Source: Spirochaetales bacterium (GTDB taxonomy: Bacteria; Spirochaetota; Spirochaetia; DSM-27196; Salinispiraceae). From it: a stretch of 64,000 nucleotides of DNA. This document shows positions 1 through 8,330 of the stretch, in pieces; the stretch's first letter is position 1, and the number at the start of each line of letters is the position of its first letter. The notes under the pieces were generated by a model that was given only the letters and a program-made list of their open reading frames with translations, was not told the DNA's origin and did not search any database. The translations under genes were made by a program, and so were the position numbers. The stretch lies in NCBI GenBank assembly GCA_009991955.1, contig JAACWS010000018.1, forward strand, positions 1-64,000, in the 5' to 3' direction.

Positions 1-331
1 ACCACTTCAAAGAAATCTCTGAAGCTCAGAAGAAAAATAGCCTTCATGCGCGACGACTATTTAGAACAACTCTTGTTTTTTCCTGATCCTGTTACCTAAC
101 AGGTCATATGCGTTTGCCCTGGGATATCGACTCGTATCTTGTTATTCCGACAAAAACGTCGGTGTCGTCGGGCTCGGGCATGGTAAAAAACGACTTGAAC
201 TCCCAGTCTTTCTGTACCCCATCTTGTTGCTTCAATAATTGTATAAAGGCGTTTCGATTATTCTCAAATTCCTTATCTAGCCCAATCTTGACTTTTCGAA
301 TAGCGATTTCCATCAAAGTCTGTGAACCCAT
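1..331 (-). pseudogene. Decayed antibiotic-biosynthesis-monooxygenase-like (ABM) gene
   Basis: The open part (104-331) gives 75 residues starting MGSQTLMEIAIRKVK and containing a stretch DVFVGITRYES that resembles small ferredoxin-like ABM/quinol monooxygenase domains; such proteins are usually about 100 residues. The frame stops at 104, yet the DNA below it in another frame (about 1-62) can be read as a phenylalanine-rich tail ending FFEVV, which suits the missing C-terminus, so I infer a frameshift. A Shine-Dalgarno TAGGAG lies 8 nt before the ATG at 331. It is divergent from the TetR gene and was probably its target. The family call rests on a short match and could be wrong; the truncation is clear. 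Confidence 0.4.
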
Positions 332-356
332 TTGAATACTCCTATAAGTTATTAGC

Positions 357-375
357 TTGGCATTTTCTTTGCCAA
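357..375. promoter_or_regulatory. Inverted repeat, candidate TetR operator
   Basis: TTGGCA (357-362) and TGCCAA (370-375) form a perfect 6-bp inverted repeat with a 7-bp spacer between the divergent ABM-like fragment and the TetR gene. A TATAAT hexamer follows at 387-392. The position suits an autoregulatory operator; binding is inferred. Confidence 0.35.
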
Positions 376-414
376 CACTTGTCGGGTATAATAAATTCTT
401 GATTACAAAACGCC

Positions 415-443
415 AAACAACAATCGATCGCCTTTTGTTGTTT
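415..443. promoter_or_regulatory. 9-bp inverted repeat in the tetR leader
   Basis: AAACAACAA (415-423) is mirrored perfectly by TTGTTGTTT (435-443) with an 11-bp spacer, just upstream of the tetR Shine-Dalgarno. It could be a second operator or a leader hairpin; the sequence alone does not decide. Confidence 0.35.
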
Positions 444-462
444 ATCCGTCAAGGAGGAGAAA

Positions 463-1053
463 ATGTTGTCGAAGAATGGAGGAGACGATCCTCGTGTAGT
501 ACGGTCAAGAGAGCTTCTAGAACAGAGCTTGCTTACTCTCCTTAAGGAAAAGAAACTGTATAACCTTTCGGTGAGCGAAATAGCGAAGCACGCGGGAGTG
601 AATCGTTCGACTTTTTATACCCATTTTTATGATAAGTATGCCCTCTACCGGGCAGTCATTCGGACGACCTTTACTCAGGCAGTAAGCCATATTGATGGCT
701 CAGCTGAAGCTCATTCAGTGATCTCACTGAAAAAGTTCGTCGATAAGGTTCTCGATTATTTTCTCTATCTTAACAAAGAATGTCCCGCGGCGGACCGAGA
801 ATTACGTCCACTCGCAGAAGTAGAAATTCAGCGTTGCCTACAAACCTATTTCCGAGAGTTTTTCTCGAGCCAAAGAGTAAACTCCGAAAACCTCGATCCA
901 AGCACGAATACCGTTGTTCAATTTGTAACTTGGGGGTTGTTCGGGGTTGGGCTCGATTTATCGGACTTACTCGATTCCGACGAACGAACACTTCGGCGTG
1001 AAAGGGCTCAGTTACTGGTCGATGTCCTTGTTAGTTCGAATACCCCAACATGA
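463..1053 (+). CDS. TetR/AcrR family transcriptional regulator
   Basis: A 196-residue protein with an N-terminal helix-turn-helix of TetR type at about residues 12-58: repeated hydrophobic helix, then SVSEIAKHAGVNRSTFYTHF, the recognition-helix pattern of the family. The C-terminal two thirds is helical with no recognisable ligand signature and contains a pair of PADREL/EVEIQ segments common in TetR C-terminal domains of the TetR_C_14 kind. The ATG at 463 follows a strong AAGGAGGAG Shine-Dalgarno. It faces away from the decayed monooxygenase fragment and lies upstream of the oxidoreductase genes, so it plausibly controls one or both in response to a small toxic or redox-active compound. Two inverted repeats in its leader are candidate operators. 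Confidence 0.85.
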   Translation: MLSKNGGDDPRVVRSRELLEQSLLTLLKEKKLYNLSVSEIAKHAGVNRSTFYTHFYDKYALYRAVIRTTFTQAVSHIDGSAEAHSVISLKKFVDKVLDYFLYLNKECPAADRELRPLAEVEIQRCLQTYFREFFSSQRVNSENLDPSTNTVVQFVTWGLFGVGLDLSDLLDSDERTLRRERAQLLVDVLVSSNTPT

Positions 1054-1186
1054 AGAACCTAAGGGGGCACCTCGGTAAATGTATCGCTGGTAGAATTTCC
1101 CATTTAATGCCATTGCTGTCAGTGACCGAATTTCCCTAAAAAAGGAGATTCCAGAATTACTCTTTTCATTCTCTATGGGATTCGCT

Positions 1187-1222
1187 ATATTCCTTTTATT
1201 GCGCACGCAATAAAAGGAATAT
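1187..1222. repeat. Perfect 17-bp inverted repeat before the oxidoreductase remnant
   Basis: Bases 1187-1203 are the exact reverse complement of 1206-1222, with only CA between. The right arm contains AAAAGGA, the likely ribosome binding site of the ATG at 1227, so a hairpin here would hide that site; the run of T after the right arm also allows a terminator for tetR on the plus strand. As DNA it could equally be a dyad operator. Confidence 0.6.
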
Positions 1223-1226
1223 TTTT

Positions 1227-1328
1227 ATGCACATAACATTATTCGGAGCGATCGGTGAGACCGGACGCCAAGGTCCAACGGCAGTGAGTTGGTCTAAGGC
1301 GAGTCCTTTTGTGGAAACCAAGGCATGA
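1227..1328 (+). pseudogene. N-terminal remnant of an NAD(P)-binding oxidoreductase
   Basis: Thirty-three codons beginning MHITLFGAIGETGRQG, which is the first beta strand and Gly-rich dinucleotide-binding turn (GxxGxxG) of NmrA/SDR-type NAD(P)-binding proteins, then a quick loss of homology and a stop. The stop TGA overlaps the ATG of the next gene (ATGA). A good Shine-Dalgarno lies within the upstream palindrome. I read it as the stump of a deleted gene; it may still act as a short coupled leader peptide for the NmrA-like gene. Confidence 0.5.
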
Positions 1329-2212
1329 AAGTTGAGGCAAAACGCGTTCTTATTACCGGTGCCAGTGGGACTGTAGGAGCCGGGGTGGTTCGCCACCTGG
1401 GTCCCCTGTTGCCTCCCGACTGGCAGATTACGAATGGAAGTGATCCCGAAAAGGGAGTTCGATTTCGTTTCGATGATCCTCACACCTGGAATATTGCCCT
1501 CGATGGGGTGAGTCGGGTTTTTCTTATGCGTCCTCCGGCGATGTCCAAGGTGCGCGACCAGATGGGTCCCTTCCTCGCGGCTTTGGCTGAACGAGGTCCC
1601 CAACTGGTGGTCTTTCTGTCTGTTCAAGGGGCCGATACTTTGAGTTTTGTCCCCCACGCTGCCATCGAACAGATGCTTACTGTTCTTAAGCTACCCAGTG
1701 TTTTTCTACGACCGAGCTTTTTTATGCAGAATTTGACCGGTGCCCACAGAAAGGAAATTGTCGAACAGGACAGGATTGTGGTCCCGGCCGGCCGGGGTTC
1801 CACTAACTTTGTCGATACCGACGATATCGCCCGGGTGGCGGCCCGTCTGCTGGTTGATCCCAAGCCCTCCCCGGGTCAGCGGGCTTACACCCTCACCGGC
1901 CCTCGTTCTTGGACCTACGAAGAAATCGCCCAGATCCTAAGCGCCGATCTAGGAAGAAATATTACCTATTCTCGCCCAGGAATTCTCCGTTTCTTGGCCC
2001 ATCGTCGGAGGTTGGGAACCCCCTGGGGGCAAGTCATTACGATGGCAGCTCTTTACACGATTACCCGTCTGGGGCTAGCTCCGGCTACCCTTAGCCCAGA
2101 TTTGGCGAATCTGCTTGACCGGCCACCCCACTCTCTGGAAGATTGGATCAAGGAGAACATCGACCAATGGATGCCCGAGCAAATACCTTTGGACTCGCGA
2201 TTACCAGAATAA
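1325..2212 (+). CDS. NmrA-like NAD(P)-binding oxidoreductase
   Basis: A 295-residue atypical short-chain dehydrogenase/NmrA-family protein. Residues 7-20 (VLITGASGTVGAGV) form the Rossmann Gly-rich loop; a mid-protein segment FLRPSFFMQNL and the later TYEEIAQILSADLGR are typical of NmrA/YtfG-like quinone reductases and stress sensors. Length matches the family (280-300). It starts inside the stop of the oxidoreductase remnant and its 3' end overlaps the MarR gene, so the two are translationally linked. Likely role is NAD(P)H-dependent reduction of a quinone or aldehyde-like substrate, or redox sensing; the substrate is unknown. Confidence 0.8.
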   Translation: MKVEAKRVLITGASGTVGAGVVRHLGPLLPPDWQITNGSDPEKGVRFRFDDPHTWNIALDGVSRVFLMRPPAMSKVRDQMGPFLAALAERGPQLVVFLSVQGADTLSFVPHAAIEQMLTVLKLPSVFLRPSFFMQNLTGAHRKEIVEQDRIVVPAGRGSTNFVDTDDIARVAARLLVDPKPSPGQRAYTLTGPRSWTYEEIAQILSADLGRNITYSRPGILRFLAHRRRLGTPWGQVITMAALYTITRLGLAPATLSPDLANLLDRPPHSLEDWIKENIDQWMPEQIPLDSRLPE

Positions 2213-2583
2213 ATAAGCAGGCCCAGCAGTGGTATGCTCCGGTGTTGGCGACCTGGGGGCTTGCTCCTGGAATGCAGAGTTACCTCCTTGCTTTGGACCC
2301 CGAAGGTCCTACTCCTCAGAAAATCTTGGCCAAGCTAATGGGGGTCAACCCAGCCAATGTAAGTCGGGGGCTAAACTCCCTGGCCCATAAGGGTTTGGTC
2401 CTACGCCGGTATCTACCGGGTTCTTTGCGGGACTATTCGGTGGAGCTTACCTCCCAAGGACTCTTGGTGAGAAAAGATCTCGAGGCCCGTGCCCGGGGAT
2501 TGGTAGAAGGGTTTTCTTCTAGGCTTGAGCCGAAGGATTGGGTGACGTTGGTGAGGTTGCTTGAGAAGGTTGCAGAAATGTGA
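2167..2583 (+). CDS. MarR family transcriptional regulator
   Basis: About 138 residues with a winged helix: QKILAKLMGVNPANVSRGLNSL is the MarR recognition region, followed by the wing LVLRRYLPGSLRDYSVELTSQG. I chose the ATG at 2167 (AGGAG about 11 nt upstream); an earlier in-frame ATG at 2143 would add eight residues and lengthen the overlap with the oxidoreductase. The gene overlaps the 3' end of the NmrA-like gene by 46 bp, so they are co-expressed, an arrangement common for MarR repressors paired with the enzyme they control. Confidence 0.8.
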   Translation: MDARANTFGLAITRINKQAQQWYAPVLATWGLAPGMQSYLLALDPEGPTPQKILAKLMGVNPANVSRGLNSLAHKGLVLRRYLPGSLRDYSVELTSQGLLVRKDLEARARGLVEGFSSRLEPKDWVTLVRLLEKVAEM

Positions 2584-2614
2584 CTTCAGATTGTCTTGAA
2601 GACTGCCAGACGTA

Positions 2615-3295
2615 ATGCCCCAACAGCCCAAATGTGATAGGTTAGTACCGATGCACCGACTATTCAACATTCAGACAATTGAAAAAGCTCTGGGTGGATT
2701 CTTGGAATCCTTTCCCCAAATAAACGACACCCTGGCCATGCGGCGAGAAGACTTTACCCCGATTATGATCAACAATATCCTGGAAGCCTACACGTTTTTG
2801 AACGACCTACTCAAGCAAAAAATGGACCTTTTTACCCCCGCCGGACTTCATGCCCTGTTAGAGATGAATCATCTGGTCTTGTGTGGGTCCGACCAGGAGA
2901 CCCGCAGCCAGTATTATCATCACCTTCAAGAAACTCGAAAAAGTTTCGTCAAGAAAATCAAACCCATTAAGGATTGGGTTCTGGAGAAGAAAGAATCCAC
3001 CGAACCCTACAAGTTGGCTACGGGCTTCTATTCTCGTATGCTCAGTCAGCCTCAGCTGTTCTTGGAAGGAAATCACCGGACAGGGAATATTTTGCTCAAT
3101 TATCTCCTCATTAGCAAAGGAGCTGCACCCTACATTGCTTCGGCGGCAGATGCCAAATTGTACCTGGATATTTCTGGGGATATTAAGTTCACCGACAAGG
3201 ATAGGGCCCTGGACAACACGATAAAAATGCCCGGCCACCGCAAGCGGTTTCAGGAGTTTTTGGCCGCCTATACCAAGGACGAGTTCCTATGTTAG
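2615..3295 (+). CDS. Fic-like protein with Gln in place of the catalytic His
   Basis: A 226-residue mostly helical protein. Near residues 151-162 it carries QLFLEGNHRTGN, which aligns with the Fic core HPFx(D/E)GNxR; the His that deprotonates the target hydroxyl in AMPylating Fic enzymes is Gln here. The Phe, acidic residue, GN and Arg are kept, so nucleotide binding may persist without classical transfer. The start is uncertain: ATG at 2615 or the one at 2651, neither with a strong Shine-Dalgarno. It overlaps the next gene by 7 bp, so it is translated together with the Na/Pi-like membrane protein. Function is not known. Confidence 0.6.
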   Translation: MPQQPKCDRLVPMHRLFNIQTIEKALGGFLESFPQINDTLAMRREDFTPIMINNILEAYTFLNDLLKQKMDLFTPAGLHALLEMNHLVLCGSDQETRSQYYHHLQETRKSFVKKIKPIKDWVLEKKESTEPYKLATGFYSRMLSQPQLFLEGNHRTGNILLNYLLISKGAAPYIASAADAKLYLDISGDIKFTDKDRALDNTIKMPGHRKRFQEFLAAYTKDEFLC

Positions 3296-4950
3296 GTTCC
3301 TTGGCGGGATTTATCATTGGTGTTCTCGGGGCCGGGGTCGTGTTTACCCTGGGGTACCAACAGTTTACCGAGGCTCTGGGTCAGTTTTTCCAACATCCCT
3401 TACAGAATTTGTATCAGAGTCCGGGTAAAAAACCTATTCAAGGCTTGGGGGCCGGAATTGCGGCCGGCGTTATAAGTGGAAGCGGATTTCCTGGAATTAT
3501 GACCCTCCTCGGGTTCGTAAACAGTGGACGTGTTTCTCCCCCCCGCTCGATCTGGCTTATCCTCGGGTTGTATCTGGGAACCCTCGTGCCCCTATGGTTG
3601 CTTGTGGCCCTGGTTTTTGGACTCCAGGCTGGGCCTCTGGGCTTGGGGCTTCTTGCCCTAGGACTGGTAATTCAATTTAACCCGGGGGTCCACAACTACC
3701 TCACCAGCGGTGTCGTCAGTGGAATGGGACTTGCCTTTTTGGCCGCCGCTATTTTGAATGGTTTTCTACTTCTTATCCCCTTCGAACAACAGACTTCGGT
3801 CCTCTTGCAGGAGGCGTTTCAATCGCCCTGGTCATGGGTTGGGGCCTTTTTTGTTGGTGGCCTGTTTGTCCTTCTCTTTCGTACGCCCTTCACGATTTGG
3901 GTCGTTGGCTTCTCATTGGCCTATCGAGGGTGGATTCCCCTGGAGGTGTTTTGGAGTCTGGTCCTTGGGAGCCACGGGTTCTTTCCGCTGGTCAGCCTCA
4001 GTGCCGCTCGGGTGCTTGGTGTGCTTCCTATGCGGACCTCTTTGGCCCACCTGCTACTCAATTGGATTAGCCTTGGGATAGCCCTGGGAGGTTCCTTCCT
4101 TTTTTGGCCTGGACGGGTGGTTGCCTATGGAACGCCCCTGGTGGGTGCTTGGCTGATTTCCTTCCTCTACGCCATCCATGGGACTGTCGGGAGCTTGGTG
4201 TTTGTGGGGGCAAAAAAATCCCTTTTAAACCTTGGTCCAGAGGCAGGGGCAGACACCAAAAATCCCAAAGACCTAGAAGTTATCCGCCTGGTTCCCGACT
4301 ACATGCCCGATGCTTTAAGCGTAAACCTGAGTATATTGCGCGAAGCCTTGGCCCGCATGGCCGGTTGGAACCACGAGATGCTCATGATTGTCCTAAATAT
4401 TTCCCAGGATACCCGGTGGGATGAAGAGTCATCGCTGGTGCATCGGGAGCGGGTGAATCAGCTTGCGTCCTTAGGAGCGAACATTCGAACCGGAATTACC
4501 CGTTTAGTTCAGTTGCCGAACAGTCCCTCCCAGGCCCAGACCCTAGCTCGACAGCAAACCACCCTTGAAGAACTTTTGAAAATAGCCGACTCGTGCGCAA
4601 AAATCCTATCGATCTTCGAACGAACCCAGGTAAAAAACTATCGCTTTCATTCCGAGGGCACCGATGAGTTGTTTGAGTTTACCGCCCAGGTACTAGATTT
4701 TCTCCAGTACAATCGGGATTTTTTGGCGGGCAAAATAGACAGCCCTAACTGGAACCTCGCCAAAGAAATGGAAGCGGGAATCGACAAGGCCCGGGACAAA
4801 CTGGCAAAACGAAGTCGTAAACATTTGGAAAAAGACTCCGAGGCCCATATTCGGGGTGAATTACTGTTCATCGACCTGTTGGGTCATCTGGAACACATTG
4901 GTGATAGCTGCCTGGCTATTGCCCGGGCGATATTTGCCAGTCAGTATTAA
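3289..4950 (+). CDS. Divergent Na/Pi-cotransporter-like membrane protein with PhoU-like C-terminus
   Basis: A 553-residue protein: residues 1-310 are about nine hydrophobic helices arranged as two similar halves, residues 330-550 are a soluble helical bundle resembling PhoU. This is the plan of bacterial NptA/PNaS Na+/phosphate cotransporters. The paired QSSS transport motifs are not present: the first repeat reads GVISGSGFPGIM and the region where the family has GANIGTT reads GSHGFFP, although the following AHLLLNWI resembles the family. So the fold is probably kept but the substrate may differ or transport may be lost. It overlaps the Fic-like gene by 7 bp. Annotation as a phosphate transporter would be over-confident. 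Confidence 0.6.
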   Translation: MLGSLAGFIIGVLGAGVVFTLGYQQFTEALGQFFQHPLQNLYQSPGKKPIQGLGAGIAAGVISGSGFPGIMTLLGFVNSGRVSPPRSIWLILGLYLGTLVPLWLLVALVFGLQAGPLGLGLLALGLVIQFNPGVHNYLTSGVVSGMGLAFLAAAILNGFLLLIPFEQQTSVLLQEAFQSPWSWVGAFFVGGLFVLLFRTPFTIWVVGFSLAYRGWIPLEVFWSLVLGSHGFFPLVSLSAARVLGVLPMRTSLAHLLLNWISLGIALGGSFLFWPGRVVAYGTPLVGAWLISFLYAIHGTVGSLVFVGAKKSLLNLGPEAGADTKNPKDLEVIRLVPDYMPDALSVNLSILREALARMAGWNHEMLMIVLNISQDTRWDEESSLVHRERVNQLASLGANIRTGITRLVQLPNSPSQAQTLARQQTTLEELLKIADSCAKILSIFERTQVKNYRFHSEGTDELFEFTAQVLDFLQYNRDFLAGKIDSPNWNLAKEMEAGIDKARDKLAKRSRKHLEKDSEAHIRGELLFIDLLGHLEHIGDSCLAIARAIFASQY

Positions 4951-4994
4951 AACCGGATGGAAAGATATGCAATTGATCAGGGAGAGGTTAGAGC

Positions 4995-5171
4995 GTGGAT
5001 AAACCCACATCGGAAAAGAGGAACTGTTGGCTCGACCTTGTTCAAGAGGCATGGTATCCCACTTACAGAGAGAAACTTATGAAATCCTTTACCCACGAGC
5101 GAGCAGTATTGCTTCTGGAACAGACCAAGAAGATGTACCAATGGATAAAGTCGAAGCTCTTGGAGCCGTAA
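4995..5171 (+). CDS. Small unrecognised ORF (GTG start)
   Basis: Fifty-eight codons from a GTG preceded by GGGAGAGG, giving a basic, aromatic-rich peptide (contains WLDLVQEAWYPTYREKLMK) with helix-like spacing and ending before TAA at 5169. Amino-acid use looks protein-like, but I do not recognise it, and it sits in a decayed region, so it may be the head of a lost gene. Confidence 0.3.
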   Translation: MDKPTSEKRNCWLDLVQEAWYPTYREKLMKSFTHERAVLLLEQTKKMYQWIKSKLLEP

Positions 5172-5398
5172 GGTGTTTTAGCGATTCGATCCGAGAAGTT
5201 TTTATGCCCACGGTGCTCAATCTCCGACCATTGATATCAATGTTGCCGTAATACTCGAGCATATTCATGGTGATTTCCTCGAGAATGAAGCGGGGATCTA
5301 GAGAAATCGACGACAAACAGACGAATGACTCGAACCAATCCTCCTGGAAATTTGACATGACCCCAGCGGTTTCGTGAATACGGTTATCTCAACCGGGT
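5172..5398. other. Decayed intergenic DNA, possible minus-strand fragment
   Basis: No intact gene. On the minus strand 5174-5358 can be read without stops as an acidic, protein-like segment (includes ILEEITMNMLEYYG), but the frame then runs under the small plus-strand ORF and no family is recognisable. Probably part of the same decay zone as the pseudogene that follows. Confidence 0.3.
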
Positions 5399-6470
5399 TC
5401 ATTGTATACACGCGATAGACTTCGCCTTATTCCTCTCCCTCGCCGTAATAATGAGAATCTGTCGGCGGTTTTCGATATTCGCAAAGCTTGTGTCTGGGTC
5501 GTAGTCCAGGGTCCGGGGAACTCCCAAGGTAATTCCCAGCTGGGGACCCAGGACCAGGCCCCGGTCGCATCGATGGCCGGTCACTTGGTACTGACCGTTA
5601 GAAAAGCCACCACCGTTCGGCTACAGAGGTTGGCACAAATGGTACACACCACCCCGGGCTGTTTGGTGTAGGTAAAATCCCTTAGGCCTTCAATTCCAAT
5701 AAAGGTTGATTTTTTTGGCTGGTCCCCGGCGGTCAGGCTATCTTTGAGGGTGAGTAAGGCGATGCCCAGGGCTCCCATTTCTCCCGGAAAGGGTGGCCGC
5801 AGGGGCTGCACCCCGGCGTACTGCTCGAAGGCCCGCAGGACCGCATCGTTTTTAAAGGTGCCTCCCTGGACCACAATTCGATTCCCCAACTGCTCCAGGT
5901 TCGGAATCCGCGGGACCTTGGTAAAGACGTTTTCAATAATCGATCTACATACCCCGGCCAAAATATCGCTGGTTTGTTTGCCGTTCTTTTGCTCGGTAAT
6001 AATAGAGGAATTCATGAACACCGTGCACCGAGACCCCAGTTTTGACGGATGTTGGGCCTGGAAGGACAGGGGTCCAATGTCTTATACCGCTATACCCAGG
6101 GACCGGGAGTAGGTCTCAACAAAGGAGCCACAGCCCGCGGAACAGGCTTCGTTGAGCTGAATGGCCGTTACCACCCCGTCGTGGACCCCGATGGCCTTCA
6201 TGTCCTGGCCCCCAATATCCAAAATAAAGCTGACTTCGGGGTCGTTATGTCGAACAGCCAGGGCATTGGCCACCACTTCTTGAATAAAAAAGGCTCCAAG
6301 TTCCTGGCCTATTCGGTTTCCGCCACTTCCGCAGACCGATAGTCTGAAGGGTTCGAGCCCCAACTGGGTATGGGCTTCTAACAACATGGCTTTGGTTACT
6401 GGGCCTTGTTCGGCGTTGTGCCGTTAGATCTAAGATGACAAGCTTAACGGTAGTCGAACCATGTAACCTC
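5399..6470 (-). pseudogene. BadF/BcrA-type acyl-CoA dehydratase activase, frameshifted
   Basis: Reading from 6470 downward, pieces of one protein appear in different frames: GSTTVKLVILDLT (the ASKHA phosphate-binding start), then NEACSAGCGSF with GGQDMKA (6082-6387), then VVQGGTFKNDAVLRAFE with PGEMGALGIALL (5581-6021), then after a further frame change near 5606 SNGQYQVTGHRCDRGL, the start of the linker that joins the activase to the following DUF2229 region in the large family members. At least three frameshifts and loss of the far C-terminus make it non-functional. The Cys residues that bind the bridging [4Fe-4S] cluster (CSAGC) are still visible. The pseudogene borders the sulfatase/TctABC operon. 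Confidence 0.75.
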
Positions 6471-6689
6471 CCAAGTAGGGAGTAGGGGTCATAGTTGCTC
6501 CTGAAACAAGGCCTCTGGCACGGGCCACGGTCGAATGCTTTCCACGATTGTTTCATAATTTGGGGCTCGTGTCCACGATTATGCCTGGAGAATAGTGGGT
6601 TATGGAGTTAATTGTTTGTTAGGTTGGACAGGTTTCTAAGATTTGCCAATCGACCATACAACTATCTATTGAATTCTAGAAAGTCTGTA
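6471..6689. other. Intergenic, no gene seen
   Basis: About 200 bases without a supported ORF between the activase pseudogene and the promoter of the TctC operon. A weak dyad CTGGT/ACCAG (6708-6726) overlaps the -10 region beyond it and could be an operator for the operon's GntR-type regulator. Confidence 0.4.
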
Positions 6690-6717
6690 TTGTATTCCTC
6701 CGGATCACTGGTACACT
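6690..6717 (+). promoter_or_regulatory. Promoter of the TctCBA-sulfatase operon
   Basis: TTGTAT (6690-6695) and TACACT (6712-6717) with a 16-bp spacer fit a sigma70 promoter. The ATG at 6747 follows a GGAGGG Shine-Dalgarno, so this mRNA has an ordinary leader. Confidence 0.45.
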
Positions 6718-6746
6718 GAAAACCAGCTAATCCAAATGGAGGGTTT

Positions 6747-7712
6747 ATGAAAAAGCTACTTCTTGTATTTTGTGTTTTGATACTATCTGTATCCGGAGTA
6801 TTTGCCGGTGGAAGTCCCCAACCTGCAAGTGCGAATGATTGGCCCCAAGGTCCCGTTACCGTAATTACACCTTGGGCCGTCGGTGGTGTGGCCGATATAG
6901 TGAACAGAAAGACATCCACTTACGGGGCCGAAGTTCTTGGACAACCAATTCTTGCTACGAACGAGTTAGGCGCCGGAGGGAATGTTGCCCTAACAAACTT
7001 CCTAAAAAATGGCCCAAATTCGACTAACCTTATATTCGGCGGCGAAGGAGCTTTCTCTATTGCCCCGAACGTCGACGGCTCAGAAGCGTTGCAGTTTACC
7101 TACGGCGACTATGAACCAATTATTAACCTCTATTCCTCTATTTTTGTCATGACTGCCGATGCAAGTCTGGGAATAACCGACCTTGAGTCCCTGAGAACCT
7201 ATGGACAAGGCAAGCGCCTAAAAGTGGCGGTAAATGGTATCGCTGGTTCTGAAGCCTTCTTGGCCAAAGCCTTATTTGGCGAACTTGGGCTCGAACTTGA
7301 CCTCATTAGTTACAACGGGGCAAATCTTGCCTTAGATGCAGCCGCAAAGGGCGAGACTTCTTTTGCCATTTCTCACCAGTCCCAAGCCGCTGGGAGTGTG
7401 AGCGCGGGTACCCTGACACCCGTAGTAGTTTTTGATGAAACCGGGGTGAATAACGACATTTTTAAGAACGTTAAAGGTGTGGGTGAGTACGGGTATGCTG
7501 CGTACTTTAGAAATAGGTGCTTTATTTTGGCCCGGAAGGGCACGGACCCCGCGGTTATCGATAAGGTTCGAAACGCGTACCTACAAATTCTTGCGAAGCC
7601 GGACATTGTAGAATTTTACTCGACCCTCATGATCGAAGTTGATCCCTTGACCCCGAGTGACATGGACCGACACGTAGAACTTGTTACCGATATCGTTTTG
7701 GGGAATCTCTAA
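6747..7712 (+). CDS. tctC: Tripartite tricarboxylate transporter substrate-binding protein (TctC/Bug family)
   Basis: A 321-residue exported protein with a clear signal peptide (MKKLLLVFCVLILSVSGVFA, cleavage likely before GGS). The mature part has the Bug-family plan: an early PVTVITPWAVGGVADIV loop that in homologues contacts the carboxylate of the ligand, a GAGGNVALTNF segment, and two alpha/beta lobes. It captures an organic acid in the periplasm and delivers it to TctAB. No Cys at the cleavage site, so it is probably a free periplasmic protein. A hairpin terminator just downstream would give more of this subunit than of the membrane parts. Ligand cannot be read from the sequence; the sulfatase in the operon suggests a sulfated or sulfate-releasing compound. 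Confidence 0.88.
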   Translation: MKKLLLVFCVLILSVSGVFAGGSPQPASANDWPQGPVTVITPWAVGGVADIVNRKTSTYGAEVLGQPILATNELGAGGNVALTNFLKNGPNSTNLIFGGEGAFSIAPNVDGSEALQFTYGDYEPIINLYSSIFVMTADASLGITDLESLRTYGQGKRLKVAVNGIAGSEAFLAKALFGELGLELDLISYNGANLALDAAAKGETSFAISHQSQAAGSVSAGTLTPVVVFDETGVNNDIFKNVKGVGEYGYAAYFRNRCFILARKGTDPAVIDKVRNAYLQILAKPDIVEFYSTLMIEVDPLTPSDMDRHVELVTDIVLGNL

Positions 7713-7735
7713 AAGAAATTTCTTGCCTGAGAATT

Positions 7736-7760
7736 GGGGTCCATTTAGGGCCCCTTTTTT
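7736..7760 (+). terminator. Partial terminator between tctC and tctB
   Basis: GGGGTCC (7736-7742), 5-nt loop, GGGCCCC (7748-7754) with one G-T pair, then six T. A typical intrinsic terminator placed after the binding-protein gene, likely leaky, setting a higher TctC:TctAB ratio. Confidence 0.7.
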
Positions 7761-7865
7761 AACTATGGCAACTAATACGGGGTATGTATGAATGTAGAAT
7801 TTTTCGGTTTTCGCCGATTCGATACGATGATTGACCGGATAGCAGAGAAAATAAAGGACAAGAAG

Positions 7866-8312
7866 ATGAAGTTCTACCCCTCGATTGCTGGACCGGTAGT
7901 TTTTATACTTTTTTCCATAACTATCCTGATTCTTATGCCTGGTCAAATCAAGATTCGGGCCGATCAGATGATTACTGCCCGAACGTTTCCTACCTTTCTT
8001 GCCATGATCATGCTCGGGGGATCGGTCATTCTACTCTTGCGCGAAGGATTAAAGGTTTTACGAAAAGTACCCCTGGAGACTATCGAGTTGAATATACTCA
8101 CCGAATTGAAAGCCCTAATTCTAATGGGATTATTGATTCTCTACGCAGTGCTCGTTACTGTTTTAGGGTTCACCCTTAGCTCGGTCTTATTCTCTCTACT
8201 TATGTTGTATTTCTTTCGAGTAAAAAACTGGAAGTACTACCTCATTGTTGTCATTGCCGCCGTATCGATCAGTCTGTTATTCCGGTACGGGCTGAATGTT
8301 CGATTTCCCTAA
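7866..8312 (+). CDS. tctB: Tripartite tricarboxylate transporter small membrane subunit TctB
   Basis: About 148 residues with four predicted membrane helices, the size and profile of TctB. A conserved-looking loop RADQMITARTFPTFLAMIM follows the first helix, matching the family's post-helix 'PRxFP' region. I chose ATG 7866 because AAAGGA sits 7 nt upstream and the resulting protein starts at the first membrane helix; an in-frame ATG at 7788 would add 26 charged residues. It lies 18 bp before tctA and works as its partner in proton or sodium driven uptake. Confidence 0.8.
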   Translation: MKFYPSIAGPVVFILFSITILILMPGQIKIRADQMITARTFPTFLAMIMLGGSVILLLREGLKVLRKVPLETIELNILTELKALILMGLLILYAVLVTVLGFTLSSVLFSLLMLYFFRVKNWKYYLIVVIAAVSISLLFRYGLNVRFP

Positions 8313-8330
8313 CAGGTTTTCAGGTACACT

